A stretch of DNA of 64,000 nucleotides, from assembly GCF_003046185.1 (NCBI RefSeq), contig NZ_PZZL01000002.1:558001-622000 (forward strand). The letters are read 5' to 3'. Numbering within the stretch: position 1 is the first letter of the stretch; each line of letters begins with the position of its first letter. Position numbers and translations under genes: made by a program. Source of the stretch: Phreatobacter oligotrophus (GTDB taxonomy: Bacteria; Pseudomonadota; Alphaproteobacteria; Rhizobiales; Phreatobacteraceae). The notes beneath the pieces were generated by a model that had not been told where the DNA came from, did no database searches, and saw only the letters and a list, made by a program, of their open reading frames with translations. This document shows, in pieces, positions 36,250-44,891 of the stretch.

Positions 36250-37083
36250 ATGTTCCGCACCATCATCGCTGCAGCGGGCCTCGCGGCCATGCTCGCCGCG
36301 CCCGCCATGGCGCAGGCGCCGCTCAAGACGGCCGTCGACGGCACCTTCGCCCCCCACGCCTTCCCCAACCTCCAGGGCGGCGGCGTGCAGGGCTTCAACA
36401 TCGACCTCGCCCAGGAGATCGCCAAGCGCCTTGGCCGTCCCATCGAGATCACCTCGACGCAGTTCTCCGGCATCATCCCGGCGCTGAATGCCGGCACCTA
36501 CGATTTCATCATGGCGCCGGTGACGGTGACGCGTGAGCGCGCCGAGAGCCTGCTCTTCGCCGAGGGCTATCTCGACACCGACTTCCGCCTCGTGACCCGC
36601 CGCGGCGACGCGCCGATCACCGACCTCGCTACGCTGCGCGACAAGGTCGTCTCGGTGAACCGCGGCTCGGCCTATGAGAGCTGGGCGAAGTCGATGGAGG
36701 CGCAGGTCGGCTGGAAGGTCGAGGCCTTCGGCACCCAGACCGACGCTGTCCAGGCCGTGATCGCCGGCCGCGCGGTGGCCAACATCACCGCCGAGACGGT
36801 CGCCGCCTTCGCGGTCCGCAACAACCCGCAGATCAAGCTCGACTACCTCCACAAGACCGGCCTCGTCTGGGCGACGCCGGCGCGCAACGGCGACACCGCC
36901 ATGCGCGGGCTGCTGGAGAACGCCATCGAGTGCATCAAGAAGGACGGCACCATGGCGAAGATCTACGAGAAGTGGTTCGGCATCGCGCCGCGGCCGGATT
37001 CCGCCGCCGTGACCATCTTCCCGGGTTCGGGCGTGCCCGGCATGGCCGGCTATGACGCGACGCCGCGCGAGCCGCGCTGCTGA
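36250..37083 (+). CDS. Amino acid ABC transporter substrate-binding protein (family 3)
   Basis: The 277-residue periplasmic protein has a signal peptide ending AMAQA and a family 3 binding fold: VDGTFAPHAFPN, GFNIDLAQEIAKRLG, the ligand Arg region in TVTRERAESLLFAEGY, and a C-terminal segment with paired Cys (ECIKK and final PRC). Family 3 proteins bind polar amino acids or opines. GAGGGG precedes the start. Its stop overlaps the ATG of the ATPase gene by one base. Confidence 0.93.
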   Translation: MFRTIIAAAGLAAMLAAPAMAQAPLKTAVDGTFAPHAFPNLQGGGVQGFNIDLAQEIAKRLGRPIEITSTQFSGIIPALNAGTYDFIMAPVTVTRERAESLLFAEGYLDTDFRLVTRRGDAPITDLATLRDKVVSVNRGSAYESWAKSMEAQVGWKVEAFGTQTDAVQAVIAGRAVANITAETVAAFAVRNNPQIKLDYLHKTGLVWATPARNGDTAMRGLLENAIECIKKDGTMAKIYEKWFGIAPRPDSAAVTIFPGSGVPGMAGYDATPREPRC

Positions 37084-37817
37084 TGTCTGCCCTGCTTGAT
37101 GTCCGGGGCCTGAGAAAGAGCTTCGGCACGACCGAAATCCTGCGCGGCATCGACTTCTCCGTCGCCGCGCAGGAGCTGGTTTTCGTCATCGGGCCCTCGG
37201 GCTCCGGCAAGTCGACGATGCTCCGCTGCTGCAACCGGCTGGAGGAGCCGACGGCAGGCCATGTCTCCGTCGACGGCGTCGACCTCATGGCCAAGGGCAC
37301 CGACATCAACGCCATGCGCCGGCGCATCGGCATGGTGTTCCAGGCCTTCAACCTCTACCCGCACATGACGGCGCTGGGGAACGTGACGCTGGCGCTGCGC
37401 AAGGTGCTCGGCAAGCCGCGCGACGAGGCCGAGGCCATCGGCCTTGCCGCCCTCGACCGGGTGGGCCTGAAGGAGAAGGCGGGCAACTACCCTTCCGAAC
37501 TCTCAGGCGGCCAGCAGCAGCGTGTCGCCATCGCCCGCGCCCTGTCGCTCGAGCCGAAGATCATGCTCTTCGACGAGCCGACCTCGGCGCTCGATCCCGA
37601 ACTCGTCGGCGCCGTGCTCGGCGTCATGCGCGACCTGAAGGAGGCTGGCATGACCATGGTCGTGGTCAGCCACGAGATGCGCTTCGCCCGGGACGCTGCC
37701 GACCGCATCGTCTTCATGGCGGACGGGCAGATCCTGGAGCAGGGCACGCCGGCCGAGATCTTCGGCAATCCGCAGCATCCGCGCACCCGCGAATTCGTCG
37801 GGGAGCTGTCGCGGTGA
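37083..37817 (+). CDS. Amino acid ABC transporter ATP-binding protein
   Basis: The 244-residue ATPase of the GlnQ/HisP type has Walker A GPSGSGKST (about 38-46), Q-loop GMVFQAFNLYPHMT, signature LSGGQQQR, Walker B IMLFDEPTSAL and the switch His in VVVSHEM. It powers the permease pair encoded downstream. Start and stop overlap both neighbours, showing tight coupling. Confidence 0.97.
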   Translation: MSALLDVRGLRKSFGTTEILRGIDFSVAAQELVFVIGPSGSGKSTMLRCCNRLEEPTAGHVSVDGVDLMAKGTDINAMRRRIGMVFQAFNLYPHMTALGNVTLALRKVLGKPRDEAEAIGLAALDRVGLKEKAGNYPSELSGGQQQRVAIARALSLEPKIMLFDEPTSALDPELVGAVLGVMRDLKEAGMTMVVVSHEMRFARDAADRIVFMADGQILEQGTPAEIFGNPQHPRTREFVGELSR

Positions 37818-38497
37818 CAGGCCTCGACCGCTTCCGCGACGCCTTCCTGAAGCCGGAGCTGATCGCCCGCTACTGGCCGGACATCCTGTCAGGGATAGCC
37901 GTGACGCTGCAGATCGCGGTGGCCGTCGTCATCACGGGCCTCGCGCTCGGCCTCATGCTGGCGGTGATCCGCAGCTACCGCATCCGCCTCGCCAACCTGC
38001 CGATCATCGTCTTCGTCGACATCTTCCGGGCCCTGCCGCCGCTCGTCGTCATCCTGATCGTCTATTTCGGCCTGCCCAATCTCGGCATCAACATCTCGGG
38101 CTTCGCCGTGCTGTGGCTGGTCCTGTCGCTGGTGCTCGCCGCCTTCGCCGAGGAGATCTTCTGGTCGGGCATCGTCTCGGTGCGCAAGGGCCAGTGGGAC
38201 GCGGCGCGGTCCACCGGGCTCGATCACTGGCAGACGCTGACCTCGGTGATCCTGCCGCAGGCCATCCGCATCTGCGTGCCGCCGCTCACCAATCGCACCA
38301 TCGCGGTGACCAAGAACACCGCGCTCGGCACGGTGATCGGCGTCGGCGAGATCATGAACCAGGGCACTTCGGCCATGTCGCTGTCGGGCAATGCGACACC
38401 GCTGATGATGGCCGCCGTCGCCTATGTCGTCATCTTCGTGCCGGTGGTCGCGCTCGGCTCGTGGATCGAGCGGCGCTTCGCCTGGAAGAGGGCGTGA
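37814..38497 (+). CDS. Amino acid ABC transporter permease 1
   Basis: The 227-residue permease of the HisM/GlnP type has about five transmembrane helices. The EAA loop that contacts the ATPase is seen as GQWDAARSTGLDHWQTLTSVILPQA. IFRALPPLVVILI is typical of this family. Its GTG/ATG start overlaps the ATPase stop by 4 bases, and its stop overlaps the second permease in TGATG. Confidence 0.95.
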   Translation: MTGLDRFRDAFLKPELIARYWPDILSGIAVTLQIAVAVVITGLALGLMLAVIRSYRIRLANLPIIVFVDIFRALPPLVVILIVYFGLPNLGINISGFAVLWLVLSLVLAAFAEEIFWSGIVSVRKGQWDAARSTGLDHWQTLTSVILPQAIRICVPPLTNRTIAVTKNTALGTVIGVGEIMNQGTSAMSLSGNATPLMMAAVAYVVIFVPVVALGSWIERRFAWKRA

Positions 38498-39162
38498 TGG
38501 AGATCTTCCTCTTCCAGTTCCTCAACTTCGACATCATGCGGCAGGCTTGGCCGCTGATCCTCGGCGGCGCGCAGATGACAGTGCTGCTGTGCCTGGCGGT
38601 GATCCCGCTTGGCCTGTTCGGCGGGCTTCTCGTCGCGACGGGGTCGATCTCGCAGTGGCGGGCGCTCCGCTGGGCGACAAAGGCCTATGTCGACTTCTTC
38701 CGCGCCGTGCCGCCGCTGGTGCTGCTGATCGTCATCTATTCGGGCCTGCCCTTTGCCGGCATCCGCATGTCGCCGTTCATGGCGGTGTGCATCGCCTTCT
38801 TCCTCAATGCCTCGTCCTTCTATGGCGAAATCTTCCGCGCCGGCGTCGAATCCGTCGGCCGCGGGCAATGGGAGGCGGCGCGGTCCACCGGCCTCACCTG
38901 GGTGCAGACCTACCGCTTCGTGGTCCTGCCGCAGGCGAGCCGCAACGTGCTGCCGGACCTCGTCTCCAACACGGTCGAGGTCATCAAGCTCACATCGATC
39001 GCCTCGGTCGTGTCCTTCACCGAGCTTCTCTACGCCGCCGACATGGCGCGGAGCGTCACCTACAACACCTCGCCCATCGTCCTCGCCGCCTTCCTCTACC
39101 TCATCGTCCTCTGGCCCGTGGTCCGGCTCGTCAGCCGGCTCGAGCACCGGCTCGGACATTGA
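38497..39162 (+). CDS. Amino acid ABC transporter permease 2
   Basis: The 221-residue second permease has the same architecture. The EAA loop reads GQWEAARSTGLTWVQTYRF and FFRAVPPLVLLIV marks the family. The two permeases are paralogues and should form a heterodimeric channel. The ATG overlaps the preceding stop (TGATG); the frame open further upstream is a shadow of permease 1. Confidence 0.95.
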   Translation: MEIFLFQFLNFDIMRQAWPLILGGAQMTVLLCLAVIPLGLFGGLLVATGSISQWRALRWATKAYVDFFRAVPPLVLLIVIYSGLPFAGIRMSPFMAVCIAFFLNASSFYGEIFRAGVESVGRGQWEAARSTGLTWVQTYRFVVLPQASRNVLPDLVSNTVEVIKLTSIASVVSFTELLYAADMARSVTYNTSPIVLAAFLYLIVLWPVVRLVSRLEHRLGH

Positions 39163-39186
39163 GGCCGTCGCCCCAGGAGCATCGCC

Positions 39187-40122
39187 ATGGCCCGCATCGT
39201 CACCGTCGCCGCCGCCCAGCTCGGCCCCATCCAGAAGGCGGAGAACCGCGCCAGCGTCGTCGCGCGCATGATCAGGCTGATGGAGGAGGCGAAGACCAAG
39301 GGCGCCAACTTCATCGTCTATCCGGAGATGGCACTGACCACCTTCTTCCCGCGCTTCTACGAGGAAGACCGGGCGAAGATGGACCATTGGTTCGAGGCCG
39401 CCATGCCCGGGCCGGACACCCAGCCCCTCTTTGATAAGGCCAAGGCGCTGGGGATGGCGATGAGCTTCGGCTATGCCGAGCTCACCCCCGACGGCCATCA
39501 CTTCAACACCTCGATCCTCGTCGACAAGACGGGCGCCATCATCGGCAAGTACCGCAAGACCCACCTGCCCGGCCATGTCGAGTTCGACCCGGAGCGCACC
39601 CACCAGCATCTCGAGAAGCGCTATTTCGAGCCGGGCGACACCGGCTTCCCGGTCTGGCGCTTCCTCGACGGCCTCGTCGGCATGGCGATCTGCAACGACC
39701 GCCGCTGGCCGGAGACCTACCGCGTCATGGGCCTGCAGGGCGTCGAGATGGTGGTGCTCGGCTTCAACACGCCGTCGGTGAATTCGCAGCGCGGCGCCGA
39801 AGGCATCGAGGACCGGCTGTTCCACCATCGCCTCTCCTGCCAGGCCGGCGCCTACCAGAACGCCACCTGGGTCGTGGCCGTGGCGAAGGCCGGCTCCGAG
39901 GACGGCAACCACCTCATGGGCGGCACGCTGATCGTCGATCCCAACGGCAAGATCGTCGGCGAACTGCCGCACGAGGAGGATGGCGTGCTGGTGCACCCTT
40001 GCGACCTCGACGAGACCGTCTTCGGCAAGGAGACGATCTTCGACTTCAAGCGCCATCGCCGGATCGAGCATTACAAGCTCATCACCGAGCGGGTGGGCGT
40101 GGGCGAGCCGCTGGGCCGCTGA
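39187..40122 (+). CDS. N-carbamoyl-D-amino acid hydrolase (nitrilase superfamily)
   Basis: The 311-residue enzyme hydrolyses N-carbamoyl-D-amino acids to D-amino acid, CO2 and ammonia. The catalytic triad is Glu47 (YPEMAL), Lys124 (KYRKTHLPG) and Cys169 (ICNDRRWPE). The CNDRRWPE block and length match DCase better than other nitrilases. AGGAG precedes the ATG, and it starts 24 bp after permease 2, so it belongs to the transporter operon. No hydantoinase or racemase is seen. The pathway may act on carbamoyl-amino acids imported directly. Confidence 0.9.
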   Translation: MARIVTVAAAQLGPIQKAENRASVVARMIRLMEEAKTKGANFIVYPEMALTTFFPRFYEEDRAKMDHWFEAAMPGPDTQPLFDKAKALGMAMSFGYAELTPDGHHFNTSILVDKTGAIIGKYRKTHLPGHVEFDPERTHQHLEKRYFEPGDTGFPVWRFLDGLVGMAICNDRRWPETYRVMGLQGVEMVVLGFNTPSVNSQRGAEGIEDRLFHHRLSCQAGAYQNATWVVAVAKAGSEDGNHLMGGTLIVDPNGKIVGELPHEEDGVLVHPCDLDETVFGKETIFDFKRHRRIEHYKLITERVGVGEPLGR

Positions 40123-40161
40123 TCGACAACGAGGCAGGGCCTCCATCTGCCTGATTGAGAG

Positions 40162-40185
40162 GCGGCGCGATGGATTTCGCGCCGC
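40162..40185 (+). terminator. Probable terminator hairpin after the carbamoylase gene
   Basis: A perfect 9-bp stem (GCGGCGCGA / TCGCGCCGC, 6-nt loop) is followed by TTCCGCGTTCT, which is only moderately U-rich. It probably separates the ABC/carbamoylase operon from the family-5 binding protein gene. Confidence 0.5.
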
Positions 40186-40215
40186 TTCCGCGTTCTCCAG
40201 GCCTTTCAATAACAT

Positions 40216-40233
40216 CATATAAATCAGCGACTT
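40216..40233 (+). promoter_or_regulatory. Possible second LysR-regulon site
   Basis: CATATAAATCAGCGACTT matches the reverse complement of the site at 36126 (CATATAATCAGCACTT) apart from two 1-nt insertions. It lies about 65 bp upstream of the family-5 binding protein gene. The dyad is not as good, so binding is uncertain. Confidence 0.35.
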
Positions 40234-40298
40234 CGCTTCATCGCGCGGCTGGCACGTGACTTGTATGCAATGCCTCCAGACAACCTCCGGAGGCCGTC

Positions 40299-41939
40299 AT
40301 GGCGCGCAACCCGTCCCGCAGTGCCTTCTCCCGCCGCACCGTGCTGAAGGGCGCAGCCGCTGCCGCCGGCGCCCTCGCACTCCCCTCCGGCGCGATGGCC
40401 CAGGCTGCAGCACCGCTGCGCATCGGCATCTCGCTCTCCGACGTGCCGCGCATGTGGGGCGGTCCCGAAGGCGGCTTCGAGGGCATCCGCTTCGGCGGCT
40501 ACATGGTCTTCGATGCGCTGGTGAACTGGGACCTCTCCAAGGCGGACCAGCCCTCCGGCCTGACCCCGGGCCTTGCCACCAAGTGGGAGGTGGACCCGGC
40601 GAACAAGCAGCGCTGGATCATCTCGCTGCGCGAGGGCGTGACCTTCCATGACGGCACGCCCTTCAATGCGGACGCCGCCATCTGGAACTTCGACTCCATC
40701 TTCAAGTCGGACGCGCCGCAGTTCCACCAGCCGCGCGTCGGCCTCGTGCGCTCGCGCCTCTCCTCGGTCGCCGGCTACGAGAAGATCGACGCCAAGACCA
40801 TCGCCATCACCACCAACGTGGTCGACGGCATGCTGCCCTACCAGCTCTCCTTCCTGTGGTTCGTCAGCCCCGCCCGCCATGCCGAGCTCGGCGGCGACTG
40901 GCAGCGCTTCACCCAGCGTCCCGCCGGCACGGGGCCCTACAAGGTCATCTCGGTGACGCCGCGCGAGCGCGTAGAACTCGAGGCCAACACCGCCTACTGG
41001 GACAAGGCCCGCGTGCCGAAGACGGCGCGCACCGTGCTGCTGCCGATCCCCGACGGCAATGCGCGGATCGCGGCCCTGCGCGCCGGCACGATCGACATCG
41101 CCGAAACCCTGCCGCCGGACGCCATCCCCTCGCTGAAGGGCGCCGGCTTCCAGGTGGTGCAGAACTCCTATCCGCATATCTGGGCCTGGCGTCTCAACGT
41201 GAACCCCGGCACGCCCTTCGGTGACGTGCGGGTGCGCCGCGCCGCCAACCTCGCCATCGACCGCGACGCCATGGTGCAGCTCCTCTCCGGCACGGCGCTG
41301 CCCGCCAAGGGCAAGGTGCTCCCCGGCGATCCCTGGTTTGGCAAGCCGAGCTTCGACATCCGCTACGACGTGGCCGCTGCGAAGAGGCTCATGCAGGAAG
41401 CCGGCTACGGCCCGAACAAGCGGCTGGAGGTGGTGGCCGTCATCGCCTCCGGCGGCGGCGGGCAGATGGTGCCCCTGCCGATGAACGAGATGATGCAGGA
41501 GAACCTCAAGGAGATCTGGATCGACGTGAAGTTCGAGGTCGTCGACTTCACCACCATCATCAACATGCTGCGCGGCGGCACCCGCTCCGAGCAGCAGCGC
41601 GGCTTCCACGCTCTGAATATCGCGATCCCCTCCATCGATCCGACGACGGGCTGGGTGATCTACGATTCGACGCTCACCGCGCCCCGCGGCGTCAACTGGG
41701 GCTGGTACAACAACCCGGCGGTAGACGCGCAGATCAAGGTGATGCGCGAGGCCTTCGACCCCGCCGCCCAGACCGCGGCCATGGGCCAGTTGCACACGCT
41801 GCTTGTGGACGATGCGGCGGCGCTGTTCGTGGTCCACGACCTCAATCCGCGCGGGCTTTCGCCGCGGGTGAAGGGCTTCACCCAGGTGCGCAACTGGTTC
41901 CAGGACTACACGCCGGTGACGGTCGGCCCGGCCTCGTGA
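40299..41939 (+). CDS. ABC transporter substrate-binding protein, family 5 (peptide/nickel type)
   Basis: The 546-residue exported protein has a Tat-type signal (SRRTVLKGAAAAAGALAL, ending AMAQA). The family 5 fold is supported by TWHDGTPF-like sequence (VTFHDGTPFNADAAIWNF), RPAGTGPYKV and PDGNARIAALRAGTIDIAE. Such proteins bind oligopeptides, opines or sugar derivatives. No permease or ATPase of this type is adjacent, so it is an orphan binding protein that may serve a transporter elsewhere. GGAGG precedes the ATG. Confidence 0.92.
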   Translation: MARNPSRSAFSRRTVLKGAAAAAGALALPSGAMAQAAAPLRIGISLSDVPRMWGGPEGGFEGIRFGGYMVFDALVNWDLSKADQPSGLTPGLATKWEVDPANKQRWIISLREGVTFHDGTPFNADAAIWNFDSIFKSDAPQFHQPRVGLVRSRLSSVAGYEKIDAKTIAITTNVVDGMLPYQLSFLWFVSPARHAELGGDWQRFTQRPAGTGPYKVISVTPRERVELEANTAYWDKARVPKTARTVLLPIPDGNARIAALRAGTIDIAETLPPDAIPSLKGAGFQVVQNSYPHIWAWRLNVNPGTPFGDVRVRRAANLAIDRDAMVQLLSGTALPAKGKVLPGDPWFGKPSFDIRYDVAAAKRLMQEAGYGPNKRLEVVAVIASGGGGQMVPLPMNEMMQENLKEIWIDVKFEVVDFTTIINMLRGGTRSEQQRGFHALNIAIPSIDPTTGWVIYDSTLTAPRGVNWGWYNNPAVDAQIKVMREAFDPAAQTAAMGQLHTLLVDDAAALFVVHDLNPRGLSPRVKGFTQVRNWFQDYTPVTVGPAS

Positions 41940-41942
41940 GGC

Positions 41943-42338
41943 TCAGGCGGGCCTTATGTCCGTCGCCGCGAAATCCTCGCCTTTGAACAAGAGAGGAAGG
42001 CCCTCTCTGACGGCCAGCGCGTAGGCAATCGCATCCCCGAGGTTCAGCCGGGCCCGGGGGTCGAACCCCTTACCGAAACGCCTGTAGGCCGCGAGGGCGA
42101 GATCGGCCTGCGCCTTGTCAAAGGGCCTGACGGTCAGACCGAGGCCATCGATCAGCGACGTCAGGTCCGCTGTTGCGAACCCCCGGAGGCGGACCGAAAG
42201 AACGATACCCGCCTCCAGGACAGAGACGGCAGACACGACCGGTTCAGTCGCGCTCTGGATGCGATCAATGAAGACGGAGCGTTCCGGCTCGTTGAGGGCG
42301 ATCGCCACCAGGACCGAGGTGTCGACCGCAAGAGTCAC
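41943..42338 (-). CDS. vapC: VapC-type PIN domain ribonuclease toxin
   Basis: The 131-residue PIN domain protein has the acidic active-site set Asp6 (AVDTSVLV), Glu42 (SVLEAGI), Asp102 (LGDAIAYA) and Asp122. Active VapC cleaves initiator tRNA or rRNA. The ATG overlaps the stop of the antitoxin gene (ATGA), the usual order for a type II vapBC operon. Confidence 0.92.
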   Translation of the reverse strand: MTLAVDTSVLVAIALNEPERSVFIDRIQSATEPVVSAVSVLEAGIVLSVRLRGFATADLTSLIDGLGLTVRPFDKAQADLALAAYRRFGKGFDPRARLNLGDAIAYALAVREGLPLLFKGEDFAATDIRPA

Positions 42339-42568
42339 GAGGTCCAGGCGTCTTCGAGGATGGCTTTCACCGACCGCTCGTCTGCAGACCGCGGCAAGCC
42401 GTCAAGCCTTGCCAGGGCCGCGGAGAGATCGGCCCGGCGATCAGTGTTTGGCTCCAGTGTGGGAGCAATGGCGGCGAGGGCCGCGCGGACGAGCGCATCA
42501 GGAGAGGTTCCGGCGAGCCTCGCCTTCTCCATGATCATGTCCTGCGTCTCTTGCGCGAGATGAATCAT
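42335..42568 (-). CDS. vapB: VapB-like antitoxin
   Basis: The 77-residue protein starts MIHLAQETQDMIMEKARLAG, a short beta-strand followed by helices as in ribbon-helix-helix or Phd-type antitoxins, and ends with an acidic region likely to wrap the toxin. GGAGG lies 6 bp before the ATG. Its frame extends further upstream into pgi but that extension is not coding. It overlaps vapC by 4 bases. Confidence 0.85.
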   Translation of the reverse strand: MIHLAQETQDMIMEKARLAGTSPDALVRAALAAIAPTLEPNTDRRADLSAALARLDGLPRSADERSVKAILEDAWTS

Positions 42569-42620
42569 TGTGGCCTCCAGCCAAGAGTTTGGCGACGGGA
42601 GGAGGCTTTCGCAAGGGCGC

Positions 42621-44276
42621 CTAGACCCTGATCCGCCTGAGGTGCTCGAGCAGCCCCGCCGTCGACGCGTCGAGCCCGGCGAGGTCCATCGTCTTTCCGG
42701 CAACCAGCGGCTCCAGCCGCGTCGCCAGTTCCTTGCCGAGTTCCACGCCCCACTGGTCGAAGGCGTTGATGCCGAGGATCGCGGCCATGACGAAGACCTT
42801 GTGCTCGTAGAGCGCCACGATCATGCCGAGGGTGGCGGGATCGAGCTTGCGGTAGAGGAAGGTGGTCGAGGGCCGGTCGCCGGTGAAGACCCGGTGCGGG
42901 GCGAGCTTTTCCGCCTCCGCCTTTGACAGCCCCTTGGCGATGAGCTGGTCGCGCGCCTCCTCGAAGGAGCGGCCCTTCATCAGCGCCTGGCTCTGGGCGA
43001 GGCAGTTGGCCACGAGGAGGTCATGGTGCTTGCGGCCCCGCTCATGCGGCGAGGCGGCGACGAGAAAATCGCAGGGTACGACCTCCGTGCCCTGGTGGAG
43101 CAGCTGGAAGAAGGCGTGCTGGCCATTGGTGCCGGGCTCGCCCCAGATGATCGGCCCGGTCGGGCGCGTCACCGCCTTGCCCTCCAGCGTCACGCCCTTG
43201 CCGAGGCTCTCCATGTCGAGCTGCTGGAGATGGGCGGGCAGCCGCGCGAGGCGCTGGTCATAGGGCAGGACGGCGTGGCTCGCATAGGACCAGACGTTGC
43301 GGTGCCAGAGGCCGAGGAGGCCCATGATCACCGGCATGTTCCGCTTCAGCGGTGCCGTCCGGAAATGCTGGTCGACCCGCTCGGCCCCCGCGAGGAAGGC
43401 GGTGAAATGGCGGGGCCCGACCGCGATCATCAGCGACAGGCCGACCGCCGACCAGACGGAGTAGCGGCCGCCCACCCAGTCCCAGAAGCGGAACATGCTG
43501 GCCTCGGCGATGCCGAAGGCGTTGACCGCGGCGAGGTTGGTGGAGACGGCGGCGAAGTGGCGGCCGACCGCCTCCTCGCCCAGACCTTGCGCGATCCAGT
43601 TCCGCGCCGTCTGGGCATTGGTCATGGTCTCGACCGTGGTGAAGGTCTTGGAGACCACCACGAAGAGGGTGCGGGCGGGGTCGAGGCCCTTCAGCGTATC
43701 GGCGATGTGGGCGCCGTCGACATTGGAGACGAAGCGCACGGCGAGGCCGCGCTTGCCATAGGGCTTCAGCGCCTCGGCGGCCATGGCGGGCCCGAGATCG
43801 GAGCCGCCGATGCCGATATTGACGATGGTGTTGAAGCGCTTGCCGGTCGCGCCGCGGAGCGCGCCGGAGCGCACCGCCTCGGCGAAGGCAAGACAGCGTT
43901 CCCGCTCCGCCGCCACTTCCGGCATGACGTCGCGGCCATCGGTGAGGATGGGCGCGCCCGAGAGGTTGCGCAGCGCCACGTGCAGCACGGCGCGATCCTC
44001 GGTGGTGTTGATGCGCTGGCCTGCGAACATGGCGTCGCGCTTCTCTTCCAGCCGCGCCGCGCGGGCGAGATCGACGAGAAGGCGCATGGTCGTGGCGGTC
44101 ACCCGCGTCTTCGACCAGTCCATCAGCAGGGATCCCAGCTTCAGCGAGAACTTCTGGAAGCGCCTGGGATCCTCCTCGAAGAGCTCGGGCAGCGACATGA
44201 CCATCAGGGCGCGCCGGTTGGCCTCGAGCGCCTCGAAGGCGCGGGTGACGGCGTCGGTCTCGGGAGCGGCGGTCAT
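42621..44276 (-). CDS. pgi: Glucose-6-phosphate isomerase
   Basis: Pgi interconverts glucose-6-phosphate and fructose-6-phosphate. The 551-residue enzyme contains the sugar-phosphate motifs GIGGSDLGP, VVVSKTFTTVET and GLLGLWHRNVWSYASHAVLPYDQRL, and the C-terminal family signature with QWGVELGKELA. I use the ATG at 44276 (MTAAPETDAV); an in-frame TTG at 44288 is less likely. It is monocistronic, with a divergent or unrelated nudix gene upstream. Confidence 0.97.
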   Translation of the reverse strand: MTAAPETDAVTRAFEALEANRRALMVMSLPELFEEDPRRFQKFSLKLGSLLMDWSKTRVTATTMRLLVDLARAARLEEKRDAMFAGQRINTTEDRAVLHVALRNLSGAPILTDGRDVMPEVAAERERCLAFAEAVRSGALRGATGKRFNTIVNIGIGGSDLGPAMAAEALKPYGKRGLAVRFVSNVDGAHIADTLKGLDPARTLFVVVSKTFTTVETMTNAQTARNWIAQGLGEEAVGRHFAAVSTNLAAVNAFGIAEASMFRFWDWVGGRYSVWSAVGLSLMIAVGPRHFTAFLAGAERVDQHFRTAPLKRNMPVIMGLLGLWHRNVWSYASHAVLPYDQRLARLPAHLQQLDMESLGKGVTLEGKAVTRPTGPIIWGEPGTNGQHAFFQLLHQGTEVVPCDFLVAASPHERGRKHHDLLVANCLAQSQALMKGRSFEEARDQLIAKGLSKAEAEKLAPHRVFTGDRPSTTFLYRKLDPATLGMIVALYEHKVFVMAAILGINAFDQWGVELGKELATRLEPLVAGKTMDLAGLDASTAGLLEHLRRIRV

Positions 44277-44381
44277 GTCGTCAGGCAATCCGGAGGGGCG
44301 GGCATCGGGGACGGCGGACCTTCGTCGGCCATCGTGACCAGATGATGATCATCGCGCCGGACCGCGCCAGGTTCCAGCCGG

Positions 44382-44888
44382 TCACTCGGTGGGCCTCGCA
44401 TGGACCGCAAAGGCCGCGACGACCGCGGCGTAAACCGCGCGCTTGAAGGGCACGACGAGGTCCGGCAGGCGGTCGAGCTGTTCCCATCGCCAGGCATCGA
44501 ACTCGATCGGCTCCGTTCCGGCCGAGGCGGCGAGATCGATCTCCGCCTCGCTGCCGGTGAAGCGGTAGGCGAACCAGACCTGCCGCTGGCCGCGCCAGCG
44601 CGTGAGGCGGTGCGGCGGGCCATGATAGGGCGGCCAGTCATAGGTCATTGCGCTGGCCATGCGGCCGAGCAGGGCGACGGAGCGGATGCCGGTCTCTTCC
44701 GCAAGCTCGCGCCGGGCGGCGGGCTCGATATCCTCGCCCGGCTCCACCCCGCCCTGCGGCATCTGCCATTCGTGGCCGGGCACGATGATCTCCGGCCCGT
44801 CATCGCCGATGCGGCGGGCGATGAAGACGCGGCCCTGCCGGTCGAACAGGGCGATGCCGACATTGGGGCGATAGGGATCAGCGGTCAT
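44382..44888 (-). CDS. rppH: RNA pyrophosphohydrolase (Nudix)
   Basis: RppH removes pyrophosphate from mRNA 5' ends and starts decay. The 168-residue protein opens YRPNVGIALFDRQGRVFIARR, has WQMPQGGVEPGED and a complete Nudix box (Gly-x5-Glu-x7-REL-x-EE-x-GI). Family-typical WFAYRF and PDLVVPFKRAVY are near the end. Its gene lies 3 bp downstream of the copD-like gene, suggesting cotranscription. Confidence 0.95.
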   Translation of the reverse strand: MTADPYRPNVGIALFDRQGRVFIARRIGDDGPEIIVPGHEWQMPQGGVEPGEDIEPAARRELAEETGIRSVALLGRMASAMTYDWPPYHGPPHRLTRWRGQRQVWFAYRFTGSEAEIDLAASAGTEPIEFDAWRWEQLDRLPDLVVPFKRAVYAAVVAAFAVHARPTE

Positions 44889-44891
44889 TCA

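Noticed and set aside
35179-36852. A 557-residue LysR with an N-terminal extension
   Set aside because: The extra part is antisense to the ABC substrate-binding protein gene; the HTH begins at the ATG at 36087 as in all LysR proteins.
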